This document shows positions 1-12,000 of a stretch of DNA of 64,000 bases, in pieces (position 1 is the first letter of the stretch; each line of letters begins with the position of its first letter). Both the position numbers and the translations under genes were made by a program. Origin of the DNA: Zerene cesonia (lineage: Eukaryota > Arthropoda > Insecta > Lepidoptera > Pieridae); the NCBI RefSeq assembly GCF_012273895.1, contig NC_052126.1, positions 1,997,218-2,061,217 of the forward strand, in the 5' to 3' direction. The notes beneath the pieces were generated by a model. It made no database searches, had not been told where the DNA came from, and saw nothing but the letters and a program-made list of their open reading frames with translations.

Positions 1-1169
1 ATACTTTAGGTTCCTTATTGTGCGAGACGTGAGTCCGATAGCTACTCTGAAAGGATCTTTTTTCATAGGAGGAAATATTTCTAAATATATATGGGAAATA
101 ATTATGAATTATGACCTTATGGTCTAGACATTGGGAAAACTACTTAGTTCCATCTTTTTGCACACTTTAAAAATATTATTACAAATGTCAATAGATATTG
201 AAAACTAATTTTCATATCTGAAAGCTTTTATTGTGTTTTCATTAAAGGTAAACAAAGTTTCATATAATCAAAACATGAATCTCTTAAGGCTGTTTGATGA
301 TGATATTGTATCAATTAGAACATGTTGATTGTAAATGTATTAAGATTTTATCAGAACACTAACCGCTAGCCGCATATGTTGAGAAGGGACAAAAAAACTT
401 AGGTATGCTACTCGGTGAAGATGCAGCTTTCTAAAATAATCTTTAAATAGAGAAAATATATGTAGATTTATTGAATATTTCGTAGGTACGCATAAACGTT
501 TTCTCTTCATAATATTAGTCAATTAGTGTGAAAGAATTATTTGAATTCTAAATATTTTTGTACCTGTATGTAACTAACAAAATTATGTAATATAGAATAT
601 GAATATACCTATAATTTATTAGTTGCAATTGCATTAATCTGATGAGAAATTACTGACACAGATATGAAATAAGAATGAGGTAAATAAATATCTCACGTAC
701 CTTCTTTATCTGACGCCATTGCAACGAATGTTTTTAAGTCTAGACTAGTTTCAATGAATCTAGTCTAAGTGTAGTGTCATCTGACCCCAAGTTCAGAAAG
801 ATCATGCTATAATTGATATTACTCAACTCATTCTTACGTCATTGTAAAAAATTAACTGTCAATTTAAAACTGCTCCTTGTAGCGCAGTACTGAAAATGCC
901 GTAAATACAAAATTGTATTATATTGTGCTATGTATATTGCTAGAATATTTATCATTTAATCAATACAATAATTATATAATACAATACTAAAATTATTGCA
1001 ATTTCCCTATTTGGATGATTTTATAGTTACTAGATGTAATTAAAATACCTTAAAATTTTTGTTTAATTTCATGTATAAATATAAGAGCTACGTATTACGT
1101 AACGTCATGAGCTATTTGAAGTGCCTAGTATAATAGGCCCAAAATTTCTACCATCATAAAATATATACA
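1..1169. other. AT-rich non-coding stretch
   Basis: No gene or repeat family recognised. The only structure seen is a short inverted repeat, TAGACTAG / CTAGTCTA, at 741-748 and 760-767. Confidence 0.6.
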
Positions 1170-1312
1170 TAGCTTTCCGCCTGCAGCTTCGCCCGAGTGC
1201 CTAAAGATATAGAGTTACTATGTACCAAATTTCATCCAAATCAGTTTAGTGGTTTACGCGTGATGAAGAGAAAGACAGGCAGAGTTACTCTGTCATTTAT
1301 TAGTAGGGCTCC
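1170..1312 (-). mobile_element. Degraded Helitron-like non-autonomous element
   Basis: The plus strand reads AGCTTTCCGCCTGCAGCTTCGCCCG ... ACCAAATTTCATCCAAATCAGTT ... ATTAGTAGGGCT, the reverse layout of a Lepidoptera element that begins near TACTAATA and ends in an AGCTAG-type 3' end. Confidence 0.55.
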
Positions 1313-2542
1313 AATTAATGAACCGGGGGCCTTTAGTTTCATTATTTTATCATACACCTTTACCTACTTAGGAAGTGTTCACGATGAAGTTATTACATAA
1401 GCTTATATTATAGTATGGGCCATACAAAGTTTAACAACAAGTTGGTGTACCAGAATATGATTAAAAGGTAACACGAGATCGTAGATCTTATGAATCTAAT
1501 AAATTTTGACAATATGAAAATATATTTCTTTAAACGTGGGTGATGTCAGGGCATTGTAAGTATATAAAATAGTATATAAGCCAACTCAATTAATTTTCTT
1601 ACTCATTTTTGTCCTGGTTCTTTTAAATTTGGTTTAAATTGCAAGAGATCCTTTAAAAGTTATAAAATTGCACAATCAACTGTACACTGTCAATATTTTC
1701 GAGTCTTAAGTATCTCTGTGCCATTTTATTAAAGAGTAAAATAAATCAATATATATAGAATACATATCTTTTTTCAACAATGTCTTCTTAATCAATATCT
1801 TCGTAATAATAATAAGTTTGTTAAACATAGCCATATATACTTTTTGAAAATTTTTATTTAAAAAATCAAAGGATGTATCGGAGTAGTAATACAAAGCTTT
1901 TCTTAATCAAAAACGTTACGCATTGAATGAATTTGTCTACAGTGAAAGAACTATCACACTGCATATAATGCAGATGTAGAATAACCAGTGAACGTGACAG
2001 TACCACAGCATGTAGGTACATTCAAGTAAATAATAAGAATTGAAATGCTTGTTATTTTATTTCGTTCTTTCATTCGCTTGATTACACAGTTACACAGAAG
2101 CTTTATATTTTCCTCTGAGAAGCACCGGCGCGTTATTATGAATTTCAAATTGATAAGAAAACATAAGGAAAGGTACAGTCATGTAGAATTCTTTTTGAAT
2201 TTATAAACCAGTGAATTAGAATAAAAACAAATAAGGGAATGACGATAATTAGTGTACATTTACTTCTTGTCTCAATAGGTCAAAATGTGAATGTTTATGC
2301 CTCTATTAATGTGCTCACTTATAACGGAATCATAATATTTTATCGGTGTTATAATCTTATTAATAGGAAGAAAAATTAGTTTTATTTTATAATTTATTCA
2401 ACTCACATTTTAAATTATTCTATATACCAAACTAGCTTGAACATCATAGGTTGTGCGTGAAAGAGTAACAAATAATAATAAATTTCAATTTTGTTTGATT
2501 ATCAGTAAATTATTGTAAAATATAACCAAGGTGGCCTAATAT

Positions 2543-2706
2543 AAAAGTGACAACCCTATTTTTTAAGCGGAGAATGAGCACATACAAAAACCATGGGTTA
2601 TGTCGGACTCCCATGCCTAAGGAGGCAATGGACCCACCGGTTAAACTCCACTATGTCCCATCTTATTGCACTATTGAAATCATGCGTAAGAAAAGTGACA
2701 ACCCTA
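2543..2706. repeat. Possible insertion bounded by a 16-bp direct repeat
   Basis: AAAAGTGACAACCCTA occurs at 2543-2558 and again, identical, at 2691-2706. The 132 bp between include CCATGGGTTATGTCGGACTCCC. The length fits a target-site duplication of a retroposed fragment, though the element is not recognised. Confidence 0.4.
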
Positions 2707-3018
2707 CTTAACCTCAATAATACCTAAAGATTGAAGGTCACACATTTCAGTTGAATAATCAGTCGAGTTATTTCAGAGCTTCCCCACAAATATATAGGTG
2801 GCATTCACAGTACTTTTTATCCCGAATTGAGGGTGCGGCGGTTAAGGCAAGAGTTTGCCTAATGGCCCACTTAACCTGAAAGCAGCTTATACTTATATAG
2901 AAGTTATTAGTGACGGCTGTATAAATTCAACAACATTTTCATGTATTTTTTATTGGAAAGGCATATACTTGGATTCCGTGAAAAGGAAAAAAATGTGACA
3001 CTATATACTGAATGCACA

Positions 3019-3131
3019 CAGGGCTGGGCAAAAGCATACTTCGCTATAAATAATAAAAAATGTATCGAATACATATTTTTATCACAATTAAGTAATTTAA
3101 TTACAATTAATTCAAATACTGCCCAACCCTG
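3019..3131. mobile_element. hAT-type MITE with TIRs and 8-bp TSD
   Basis: Ends CAGGGCTGGGCA and TGCCCAACCCTG form 12-bp terminal inverted repeats with one mismatch, of the CAGGGxTGGGCA form seen in hAT elements. Flanks AATGCACA (3011-3018) and AAAGCACA (3132-3139) are an 8-bp target duplication with one change. The 113-bp interior is AT-rich and non-coding. Confidence 0.75.
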
Positions 3132-3514
3132 AAAGCACATAAGGGCCATCATACATCACACGAATTTTCGTTTTTTAAGTCCTCTTTGTTCCTTTTTAAA
3201 AATCTCCTGATAAGACACCACCATGTTCGGGAGATCAGCCGGAACAAACAGACAGACAAAGAGCCAAAATTGTAAAAAAAAGTTGGTTTATGCACCGTAT
3301 ATATATATATATATTAAAATGCCCACATGTAGTAACGGTTATTTCAATATTACAAACAGACTACATGTATCCTAGCTTTCACAAAAACTAAAATAACTAT
3401 ATATCTAATAACTAAAAATCCTAACTTTTTTTTTCACAAACTTTCGCCTTTATTTTATAAGTAGGATAAGATTTTTGTTTATGGTTATCCCAGACAATTC
3501 ACGAATTATTATAG

Positions 3515-3640
3515 ATAGCTAAATAGATAGATAATACTTTATTGCACACAAATATTTACAGAAAAACCACAAATTAAAGAGACATTTTGCACAAATGGCG
3601 ATCTTATCGCTAGGTAGCGATCTGTTCCAGACTACCATAT
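3515..3640 (-). mobile_element. LINE 3' end fragment
   Basis: The minus strand reads GGAACAGATCGCTACC TAGCGATAAGATCGCC ... GTGCAATAAAGTATTATCTATCTATT: the hairpin-like GCGATAAG motif, an AATAAA and a CTAT microsatellite tail, as at 3' ends of lepidopteran non-LTR elements. Confidence 0.6.
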
Positions 3641-4067
3641 AAAATAAAAAGAGAAACATTTTAGAAGAGAAAGGTGAGCAAAAATTAAGGTTATTGGAAA
3701 AATATTCTGTTAAAATTACCTATAAACTACAGAAAAATAAATAAACTATTATATTAGAAGGCCAGAAAGTTGCAGGAGCTACTTTTTGAAATATTGTTTG
3801 TATGTTAGCATAACAGACGAACACAGTGCATACAATTATACTTTGAGCACTTATTTGTAATATGTGTTCTGTGATAAATAAAATTGAATACAAATTTGAA
3901 TTTGAACATCTAATTGCCATGTAATACGTTACGTATACTTATTCCCATACGTATTTGCATCACTGCAAAATTTATAAATACCGACTGTTGACGATAGACT
4001 AAACCTAAGACCGTTAGAGCGAAGATAGTATGAAATAAATGCTATAGTATTCTACTATCCTATCCTA

Positions 4068-4264
4068 TCCTACTAATATTATTAATGCGAAAGTTGGTAA
4101 GAATGTGTGTGTGTTTGTTGACTCTTTCACGCAAAAACTACTGTAACGATTGCAATTAATTTTGGTATGTAGTGTGACAACTGGAATAACATATAGTCAA
4201 CTTTTTATCTTGATATTTCAACGGGATACGGACTTACGCGGGTGAAACAGCGGGGCGCAGCTAG
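4068..4264 (+). mobile_element. Lep1-like non-autonomous Helitron
   Basis: Starts A|TCCTACTAATATTATTAATGCG and ends in the subterminal GTGAAACAGCGGGGCGCAG followed by CTAG|T, the Helitron end rules. Short, non-coding, same family as the copies at 16967, 52130, 39078, 48556, 57508 and 63888. Confidence 0.85.
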
Positions 4265-6654
4265 TGTTATAGTATTTTGAATAATTAGGTTAGCATGACT
4301 AAAGTCTACACTCGTTTAGTATTCAAATATATTGACTATATCTATTCCAAGCTACGACTATTATTGTAGACCACAGCCCATAAATCCTTCCTATAAACAA
4401 CTACTAGAGATTTAAGATAAGCTATATTGTGGAGAATCAATCAAGCTAACGTAGACAAGTTTCACAAAGGGAAATGAACTGAAAACAGTGGGAAATGCTG
4501 CCGGCTGAAAAGCTTTTGAAAATAATTTTCTGTAAACCTCTCAACTGCATATTACTAATGTTGGCATAATTATCATTTTTGTCATCATCGACAAACTATT
4601 TTCTTTTTTACGACTACTTTTTTTTCTTGGTCACAGACTTCATATTGTTTATTTATAATCTACTAGAATAATGATCTTATCTAGCATCTTAAAACAACTG
4701 CAAGAGTGTACTACAATTTAGCACCTGCTTGTACTTTCAGTTATCTATTATTCATGTTCTTTTGAGAGCCTGAAAGAAAACTAAAAGAAAATAAGTGTAA
4801 CGATTATGTTGGTTCGCATATCAGTACTACTTCCATTAGATGTTAGTTTTCATGAAAATCTGAAGATGGGGGAAAGTATCGCTCTGCTCGGAAAAACTAG
4901 CACTGAATAGTTATCATGATATTTCTAAAGAGGGCGCTGTTTTAAATATTTACTTTGTGAAAATCTTAATAGATGGCGCAGTTTTCAATAATTCAAATTG
5001 TATTCGCCCTATAAACGCATGAGTTTCAATGGGTTTATTCATAAAACATATGAATCAGCCGGAGTACTTCTTTCCTGGTTACGTAATCATATAATAATAA
5101 TGCATTTGTTTAAAAATATACATTAGCTCATAGGCAGTTATTGAGAATATCAAGCACTAGGTATAACTACTACCTACCTACTAGTGGCAGAAATAGTAGT
5201 TCACAAACATCAATTTTTGTATGACTTTAAGACATGTAACATCTTAATCTCCCCGTGACCACACTCGCTGTTAAGTATTCCAAACGTCGGGTCAAATAAT
5301 ATACGTGTAAAATCCTATAAAAGGTCTTAAATGCCTTTTTTTCGTTAATAGTCTTTGTGTCTGACTGTTATTTCTTATCTACTGTACATCAAATAGCTAC
5401 ATCAATTGGGCAGTTATGCAGAATCGCACTTCTAGGTTTTACTACACTACTTAGTACCTTCAAACTACTATATTGGATAGATACATTATAATAAAATTGG
5501 CCTTACCAATAATTTCTTGACGCAAACCAATTTAATACGTTCCTTGAGTTACTTCCTTAGTTCTTTCTCGTTACCAATAAAGTCAATGAAACACTTTAAT
5601 GTATTCAGAAACGTATTTTGTAACTGAATAAATTTCCATTTACATTTAGAACGCGACTTCTCTTTATCAATACACGAAGCGTCCAAACTTCTAAAATATT
5701 CTTTAATAAACTTCGGTTTACTTCTCGTTTCATTTTTGTTATGATAATTAATAGAAATGGTGTTCATTTAAAGTTAAAATAACTTCAAATGGATGTCATT
5801 TCATTTTGGAGGCATATCTCATATTACAAATCAACTTAATTTAAGTTTGAAACCAGTTTGAACTGTCAAAATTATATCATTTTCTTTGTTGTGTTTACGT
5901 GAATCGAATTGTTTTAATTGTTCAGACTACTAGTATACTATTATGTTATGGTTCATTTAATTGCGGATCTTTTACAAGTAGATAGTTTAGAATATGTAAT
6001 ATATATTTGAGAAAATAGAAAAAAAATCATATATTTTAAACAATTATATCCCATTCTCTCCAAATAAATATTAATAGTAACCTCCTAAATACCCGACAAT
6101 TTTCATGTTTGAAAAAGATTTAGCAATAAATCTAAAGGAATAAGTTTGGGACTTGTACGTTTTATTGTAATAGGTTTTGCAAGAATAAAAATGTTACGTA
6201 TAGTTTCTCGAATCTCATTCAAGTTTACGTTGTCGTACGTGTGTGTGAAATCCTCTCAGGAGTTCCTGAGATAAGCGTTATTAAACAAACAAAAGACTGT
6301 AGCTTTATATTATTACTGATAGAATTATAGAAACGTATAATATAATACATATTTTTCTTAATGTTGTGTCGATTGCTCAGTCGAAAGTCTGTTTATTTGA
6401 ATTGTATTTCAGTTATTGATGAGCAGTGTGTTTTGAGTAATCTCTGTTTTATTGGGATTCGAGGGTTCACTTATTTTTCACACAACGCAAATTAAACCAA
6501 TTTTACTCATATAATAGAATAGAAAATAGGAATATGTTTTATGTTATGAGTTAAATAACTAGCATATACATTAGATTGACGATGGAAACTGATTTTTGGC
6601 ATTTATTTTGTATGCATAATTATTTGAAAGCAATTTTTTACAGTTTTCATTAGT
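4265..6654. other. Non-coding stretch
   Basis: AT-rich. A piece of the fold-back MITE family is at about 5180-5320 (CCCCGTGACCACACTCGCTG with AACGTCGGGT). A 72-codon minus-strand frame at 5549-5767 is not supported by splice sites or a recognised family. Confidence 0.5.
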
Positions 6655-6765
6655 GGGCTACCGGTCTAAGGCGTTGGTAAGCTACTGCATACAGGCACAG
6701 ATAACTAAAACTATAATATAGGTATACAATAAAAGACGCGGGTTCAAATGTCACCTCTTTATCAC
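6655..6765 (+). repeat. Possible tRNA-like SINE head remnant
   Basis: GGGCTACCGGTCTAAGGCGT... followed about 80 bases on by GACGCGGGTTCAAATGTC, which resembles a B box. The A box is poor and no complete tRNA can be folded, so this is a weak call. Confidence 0.25.
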
Positions 6766-7384
6766 TTCCTTTTAATGCTTTAATAGTTTTTATTAATTTA
6801 CTCAAGTATGTCACAAAACTATATCAAAATCCCCTGTATCTTCACTGTCAATACCCATCCACAGTTTTAGGAAATTTGATGTTATTTATCTTCTTACACA
6901 CTCAGATCTAAATGTATTTCAATTAATAATGAGGAAATGAGCATTTGTTTCAAGATTGATTTTAAATGAAGGTAAGTAGCTAGAAATTAATTAGAGGACT
7001 TCCAGAAATGTTAGTCGTTAATTAGCCTTAGACCCGAGCGCTGTAACATTAAACACAGTCTTCGCAGCTTACAAGAAATTACCATCTCACTTTTTTATTT
7101 TGGATAGAAATAGTTTTTAATTTATGTTGTTTGTAATGACAAGGGTCGGTGTCTTTCATTATTACGGTTTTGGTTGAACTTCAATGTTATTTACATTAAT
7201 ATTTTCTATCAAATACATCAATATTTTCTACTAAAAAGTCGTGACATCACTGGTGAGATGGTGCCCCTTCCAGATGCTAATATGAGACCAAATAACAGCA
7301 ACTATCTATAAAACTCAAAAAGAAACACATCAATTGGTTGAAAACCCATGGTTGTCGAACCACATAACAAGAAAAATACAATCT

Positions 7385-7605
7385 ACTAGCATACCCGGCC
7401 ACGCGTTGCTGTGGCTGAGTAATAATTAAAAAATATTAAGATTAAAAATTATTGGCATAATTATTCGACATGAAAACTATCCTATATCTTAAGTTGGAGC
7501 AATTTACACATAAAATGCCAAATTTTATCAAAATCGGTTGAGTTGGTCAAGAATTAATTGGGAACATACTTCATGACACTGGATTTTTATATATTAAGAT
7601 TTACG
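7385..7605 (-). mobile_element. Helitron-like degraded element
   Basis: ACTAGCATACCCGGCCACGC ... CCAAATTTTATCAAAATCGG ... layout as in other reverse-orientation Helitron relatives in the window; the far end is not clear. Confidence 0.45.
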
Positions 7606-8857
7606 AAGCTCCTTCATTTTAAGAACATCAATTATAACGTAAAGTGTTCCTAATAGATATAAGTTTGAATTATATTATAATCATGATTAACACAAAACAT
7701 ATTCAGTAGAAAATATGTTATCAATACCCGTGTCAAAACAACTACCAAAGGTCACAATGCTCTGGCAAAATCCAGTGCTATTTTAAACAGAATTATAGCA
7801 GGTCAGACTTTAATGTAATATGCCTAATTGGGCCTTAGTGAATTATAAATATCTTCAGAAACAAGTGCGTTCCCACCGGGAACTTATATTGTGACCCTTG
7901 TGTCGCGCGCATTCTTCGTAGCCAGTGTCGTAATTATTTAAGCTTTAGCTGTACGAATATACCTTCAAAAGAGGTTTTATGTTTTGAATAAAATAAAAAA
8001 AAAACTAAAGAGATAAGTATATATAAATAATTCAGTGCAGAAGTGAATTGAAAGTTCTGAGTAATTTTTTGTTAGTTTCACTCCACGTATACGTTAGAAA
8101 CATTGCATATAATATTTGGGTCATTGGTAGAGATTTCCTATTTGGGAGTGTACTACGTGCAAATGTGTCTCTGAATTTAAAGCACAGCTCGTCTTCAATG
8201 TAATAAAACAAGCTTCAAAGTAACGTAATATGTACAGAAAGAAGTAGATGTGGAGATTCCAAGCGTTCTCTTACAAAATATAATATTAGGTTTTACATCT
8301 ATTACTATACATACAATATAAATTTTAACAAACAATTCGTAAATAAGAACGTGACATACTGTCATAAGAGCATGAACTGGCGGTGGTGACAACCCGTCTC
8401 ATTAGTTGTTATTTAATAATATTTGAACAAACTAATATTTGAAAACGAACATGCAGCTTAAAATGTTCATTCTTTAGAATTCTAATAGCCTTATAATCCC
8501 AAATTTGTTTGTATATAATTAAAAAAAGAACAAGGATTTAATGTTAAAATCAACCTTTCATAAAAATACAGAGTTATTATTTAACCATTGCACAGGTAAC
8601 ATAATACTATATACCGAGGCTAAGATTGGAATGCTTAAATAAGAATTCTGTACCAGGATAATAAGATATACTCATGACATTATTAAATTGTTAACTTCTT
8701 TCTATTGAAAGTGGGGCAAAATTGAGTATTAAAGAGTTATATATATACAAACAGACAAGCTTACAAACATAAAACTGAAGCTAGTAAAAGTATTTCAAAA
8801 ACGCTACGAATTGTAGCATTCTATTATTCTTTCATGGCCATACTTTCTGTTACTAAC
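7606..8857. other. Non-coding stretch downstream of the 8.9-kb exon
   Basis: AT-rich, presumed intron of the long-intron gene. No next exon, RNA gene or repeat family recognised; a small palindrome GTTCCCACCGGGAAC lies near 7868. Confidence 0.5.
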
Positions 8858-9011
8858 CTTTCCGCAATCTATGTCGGGGTGAGTTAGCTGGTGTGCTGTG
8901 TTCAGAGCTATGGTCGGCGTATTCTGTCCCACTGCTGTCGGGCCCAGGGGCCACGGAGAGAGCGGTCCCCGCTGGACATCGCTCCCGACTTTTGCTGCGT
9001 TGCCAACGGTT
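8858..9011 (-). CDS. Third coding exon of the long-intron gene
   Basis: Acceptor GAATGTTCCAG at 9012 and donor AAAG|GTTAGT at 8857. The phase-0 frame that matches the previous exon is open: NRWQRSKSRERCPAGTAL... SSEHSTPANSPRHRLRK, ending in phase 1. A second frame is also open, but only the phase-0 frame joins upstream. The next exon was not found between 1 and 8857. Confidence 0.75.
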
Positions 9012-12000
9012 CTGGAACATTCGAGAATAAGGTCCAAATATAGCAATTTCTTTGCAATACTGTTTTATCTTATGATTTACCGTTTACAGCACCTAGTGTA
9101 TAATATAAAAGTGGGTAACAAGTCACTAAAATTATATTCCAATATTCTTTTATTATCTTCATGATCTATATAATTTTTATTCGAGTAAAAGAAAACACTC
9201 ACAGCTTTACTTTCCATAAGCTGAAATAACATATAAAGCAATAAGAAATTGTTTCCTGCGAAAAGTTGTGAAGTCCTGATTATTATAATAATAATATTAT
9301 GTAGATAAGTTCATCGCATATACATCAAAGTACACAGAATATACTATACAAAAGACCTCAGTAATAAGCGAACAAATCGATATCTAAAACAACGCAATAT
9401 TATAAATGTAAGTGTGATCAGTCATGAATGGACAAAGCAATCAAGAAAATTCTAGCTTCACTCAAGAATTCGATATGCAAATACTAAAACATAAAGAATA
9501 CACGAATAAAAATAATTTTATAAAAATTTGTTTGTTGGAGATAATGTTATGTATACGTGTTGGATTCTATATAGTACCCGGATTAAGGATTAAAAGTAGC
9601 CTTTGTGTTAATCCAGACTATAATCTATTTATGTACCAAATTTCCTATAGATTCGATTCAAACATAGATCCGTACGTTCTTACAAACTTTCGCGGTAATA
9701 ATATAGCAGGATAGTGGTAAGGTAGTTTAGTTACAATTTGTTTCAATTACGAATGTGCATAGAAATATTCATTTTCTTCCTTAATTACAAACCTTTATCT
9801 CTTTCCTCTTATGCCAATTACCTTTGTCCCAAACTTTACAGCCGCAGTTAAGACTGTTCGTCTAACTTCAGTAGAACTGCTTGTTAATTTATTCTTTTTT
9901 TGTATTCGTCCAGAGAACAGACTGGAATAATTTGGTTCAGTCTCCATTGTCTGTTTCGTTTCTACGAATAGACGTAACGTATATTTTGTTCATGAATAAA
10001 GTTATATTTTTATAATTACTCTGCCGAATCTCTTTATTATAATAATTAGACGATACGAAAAGAACGCAGTAAAAGATTTTGGCATTTTTGTTTTCGAAAT
10101 GAACCATTTGAAATAATCGTATCACTGAGCTTTATTTAGAAATTGTAATATAGTGATATAATCTGGGTAATTTAGGACTACGTATATGGAATTAGTTTTC
10201 ATTACCTATTGAATTGATTGCTATTGGGAAGTGTATTTGCTGCATTGTATGATAAAAATATAGATGAAAAAATGTTGTCTAGTTTTTAAAATAGACCAGA
10301 ATTTTCTACATGCATCGGAATTCTGAAGCATATCATACAATTTTATTAGATTCACCTGTATTGTTTGTAGATAGTACAGTTGACTACTTCGATCTTTCGA
10401 TCTCGATATTTTTGAATCGATTTAGCCACACTTTAAGACACAACATAATATTTATGAGTTTATGTCCTGATTAGGATCGGCAGGATTAAATAATTTCCTA
10501 ATGAATGCTTTGTATAAGCGCAAGTTAGACAATTTATGTGATTTTATAATAATTGTAGGGTTTTTAGTTTTTTTTAAACTATGTTTATTGTTAAATGCAG
10601 AGATTCATATACTTTAAGGCATTATAAAACACACTTTTAGTGCATATAGTCCCGTTAAGCAAATTTAACTGGTTCAATTTCCATAACAATATAAATCGTT
10701 CGACCTGAAAACCAATTTAAATACAGCTATAAGGTCCGCAATAATTACTTTATACCTAAATCCGCTTATATGGTTGAATTGCTTTGTTTGAAGTGAAGAC
10801 GAGGGATTAATTAAATGTCCACAAGGACTTTTATCAGCCGCCTGCAAAAAGGGGGGAGATTATTAATTCGACTGTGTATATTTGTATTGGCTTTGTTAAC
10901 CCAGAACTTTCGATTAAATGAACGGAATAACCTGAATCGCTAACAAATTGGCAGAATTAGACCATATTGAATTGGGACCACATGGCACGCACCAGCTTTC
11001 ATATAAAAAAAAGAATCGTAAAATCGGTTCATCGGGTCACTACAAAATAATGAGTTATAACAAAAAATACAGTCGAATAAAACCTCCTTCGTTTTTTGAA
11101 GTCGGTTAAAAATGTGTCACGACTGAGAGATCAAGCGCAGAACCAACAGCTGACATTAATAGTGGGGAATGTAATGTATCTAATCTGCTGAATAGGCTCG
11201 TACGCTGTGAGGACACAAAGTACCATCTCTAGGGATTATCGCCTCTTGCGTTCATCCTTTAGTAGGTTTAGTTTTGCAGATGAATGTTTTTAAATAGATA
11301 ACACTAGATGCTCGTCCCGGTTCCGCCCGGATATCAAGATTCCTGTTTCATCCCAAGGGAGCATTTTATCGCTATAAAAAGTATCCAATCATCCAAGTCA
11401 ACTCATACCGTGTCTGTATACTGAGTTTCATCAAAATCCGTTCAATAGTTTCAGCGTGATTGACGGAAAAACATCCGAACAAGCAAACATTCACATTTCT
11501 AATATTAGTGTTATTATATTAAGCATGAAATGTTATAATATATTAAGTGTGGTTAAACGGTGAAAGAATGTATGAAATCGGTCTAGTAGGTCCTGAAATC
11601 AGCGCGTTTAAACAAACGAACTCATCAGCTTTCTAATATTAATAAAGATGTATTAGTTATCTGTATAGATGTTAAATTATACACAGATAATTTTAAGTCA
11701 CAATGAATGGAAAAATTACTATCATATACAATGGGATTTTATGAACTCAATCTTAAGTATTTTAACCTGGTCAATGAAAAGAAAGGGCTATAAGGGCTCA
11801 TATTGCAATGAAAATCTATTTCAACTGTTTCTAGAAAAGCTACAATGCAAGCCCTCTGGCGTGTCTCTACAAGCGGCAAGACTGAAGTAAAGAATTGAGT
11901 GTTAAACGGCTCTCTTTCTTATATTTCAAAAGGTTAAATACTTATAGAGGCAGAGCACGTCAATCAAAATTTCTGAATTTATATTTAAATAAATAATACG

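Noticed and set aside
5549..5767. 72-codon minus-strand ORF rich in Lys
   Set aside because: Protein-like composition, but no acceptor upstream, only a weak GTAACT donor, no family, and no phase link to the exon at 8858.
6906..6971. Plus-strand exon-like segment with TTACACACTCAG acceptor and GAAG|GTAAGT donor
   Set aside because: All three frames contain a stop; without RNA evidence it cannot be called, though a non-coding exon is possible.
8898..9164. 88-codon plus-strand ORF
   Set aside because: Shadow of the minus-strand exon 8858-9011.
9424..9714. 96-codon plus-strand ORF beginning MNGQSNQENSS
   Set aside because: The second half is a reverse Helitron-like element and the first half has no recognised domain.
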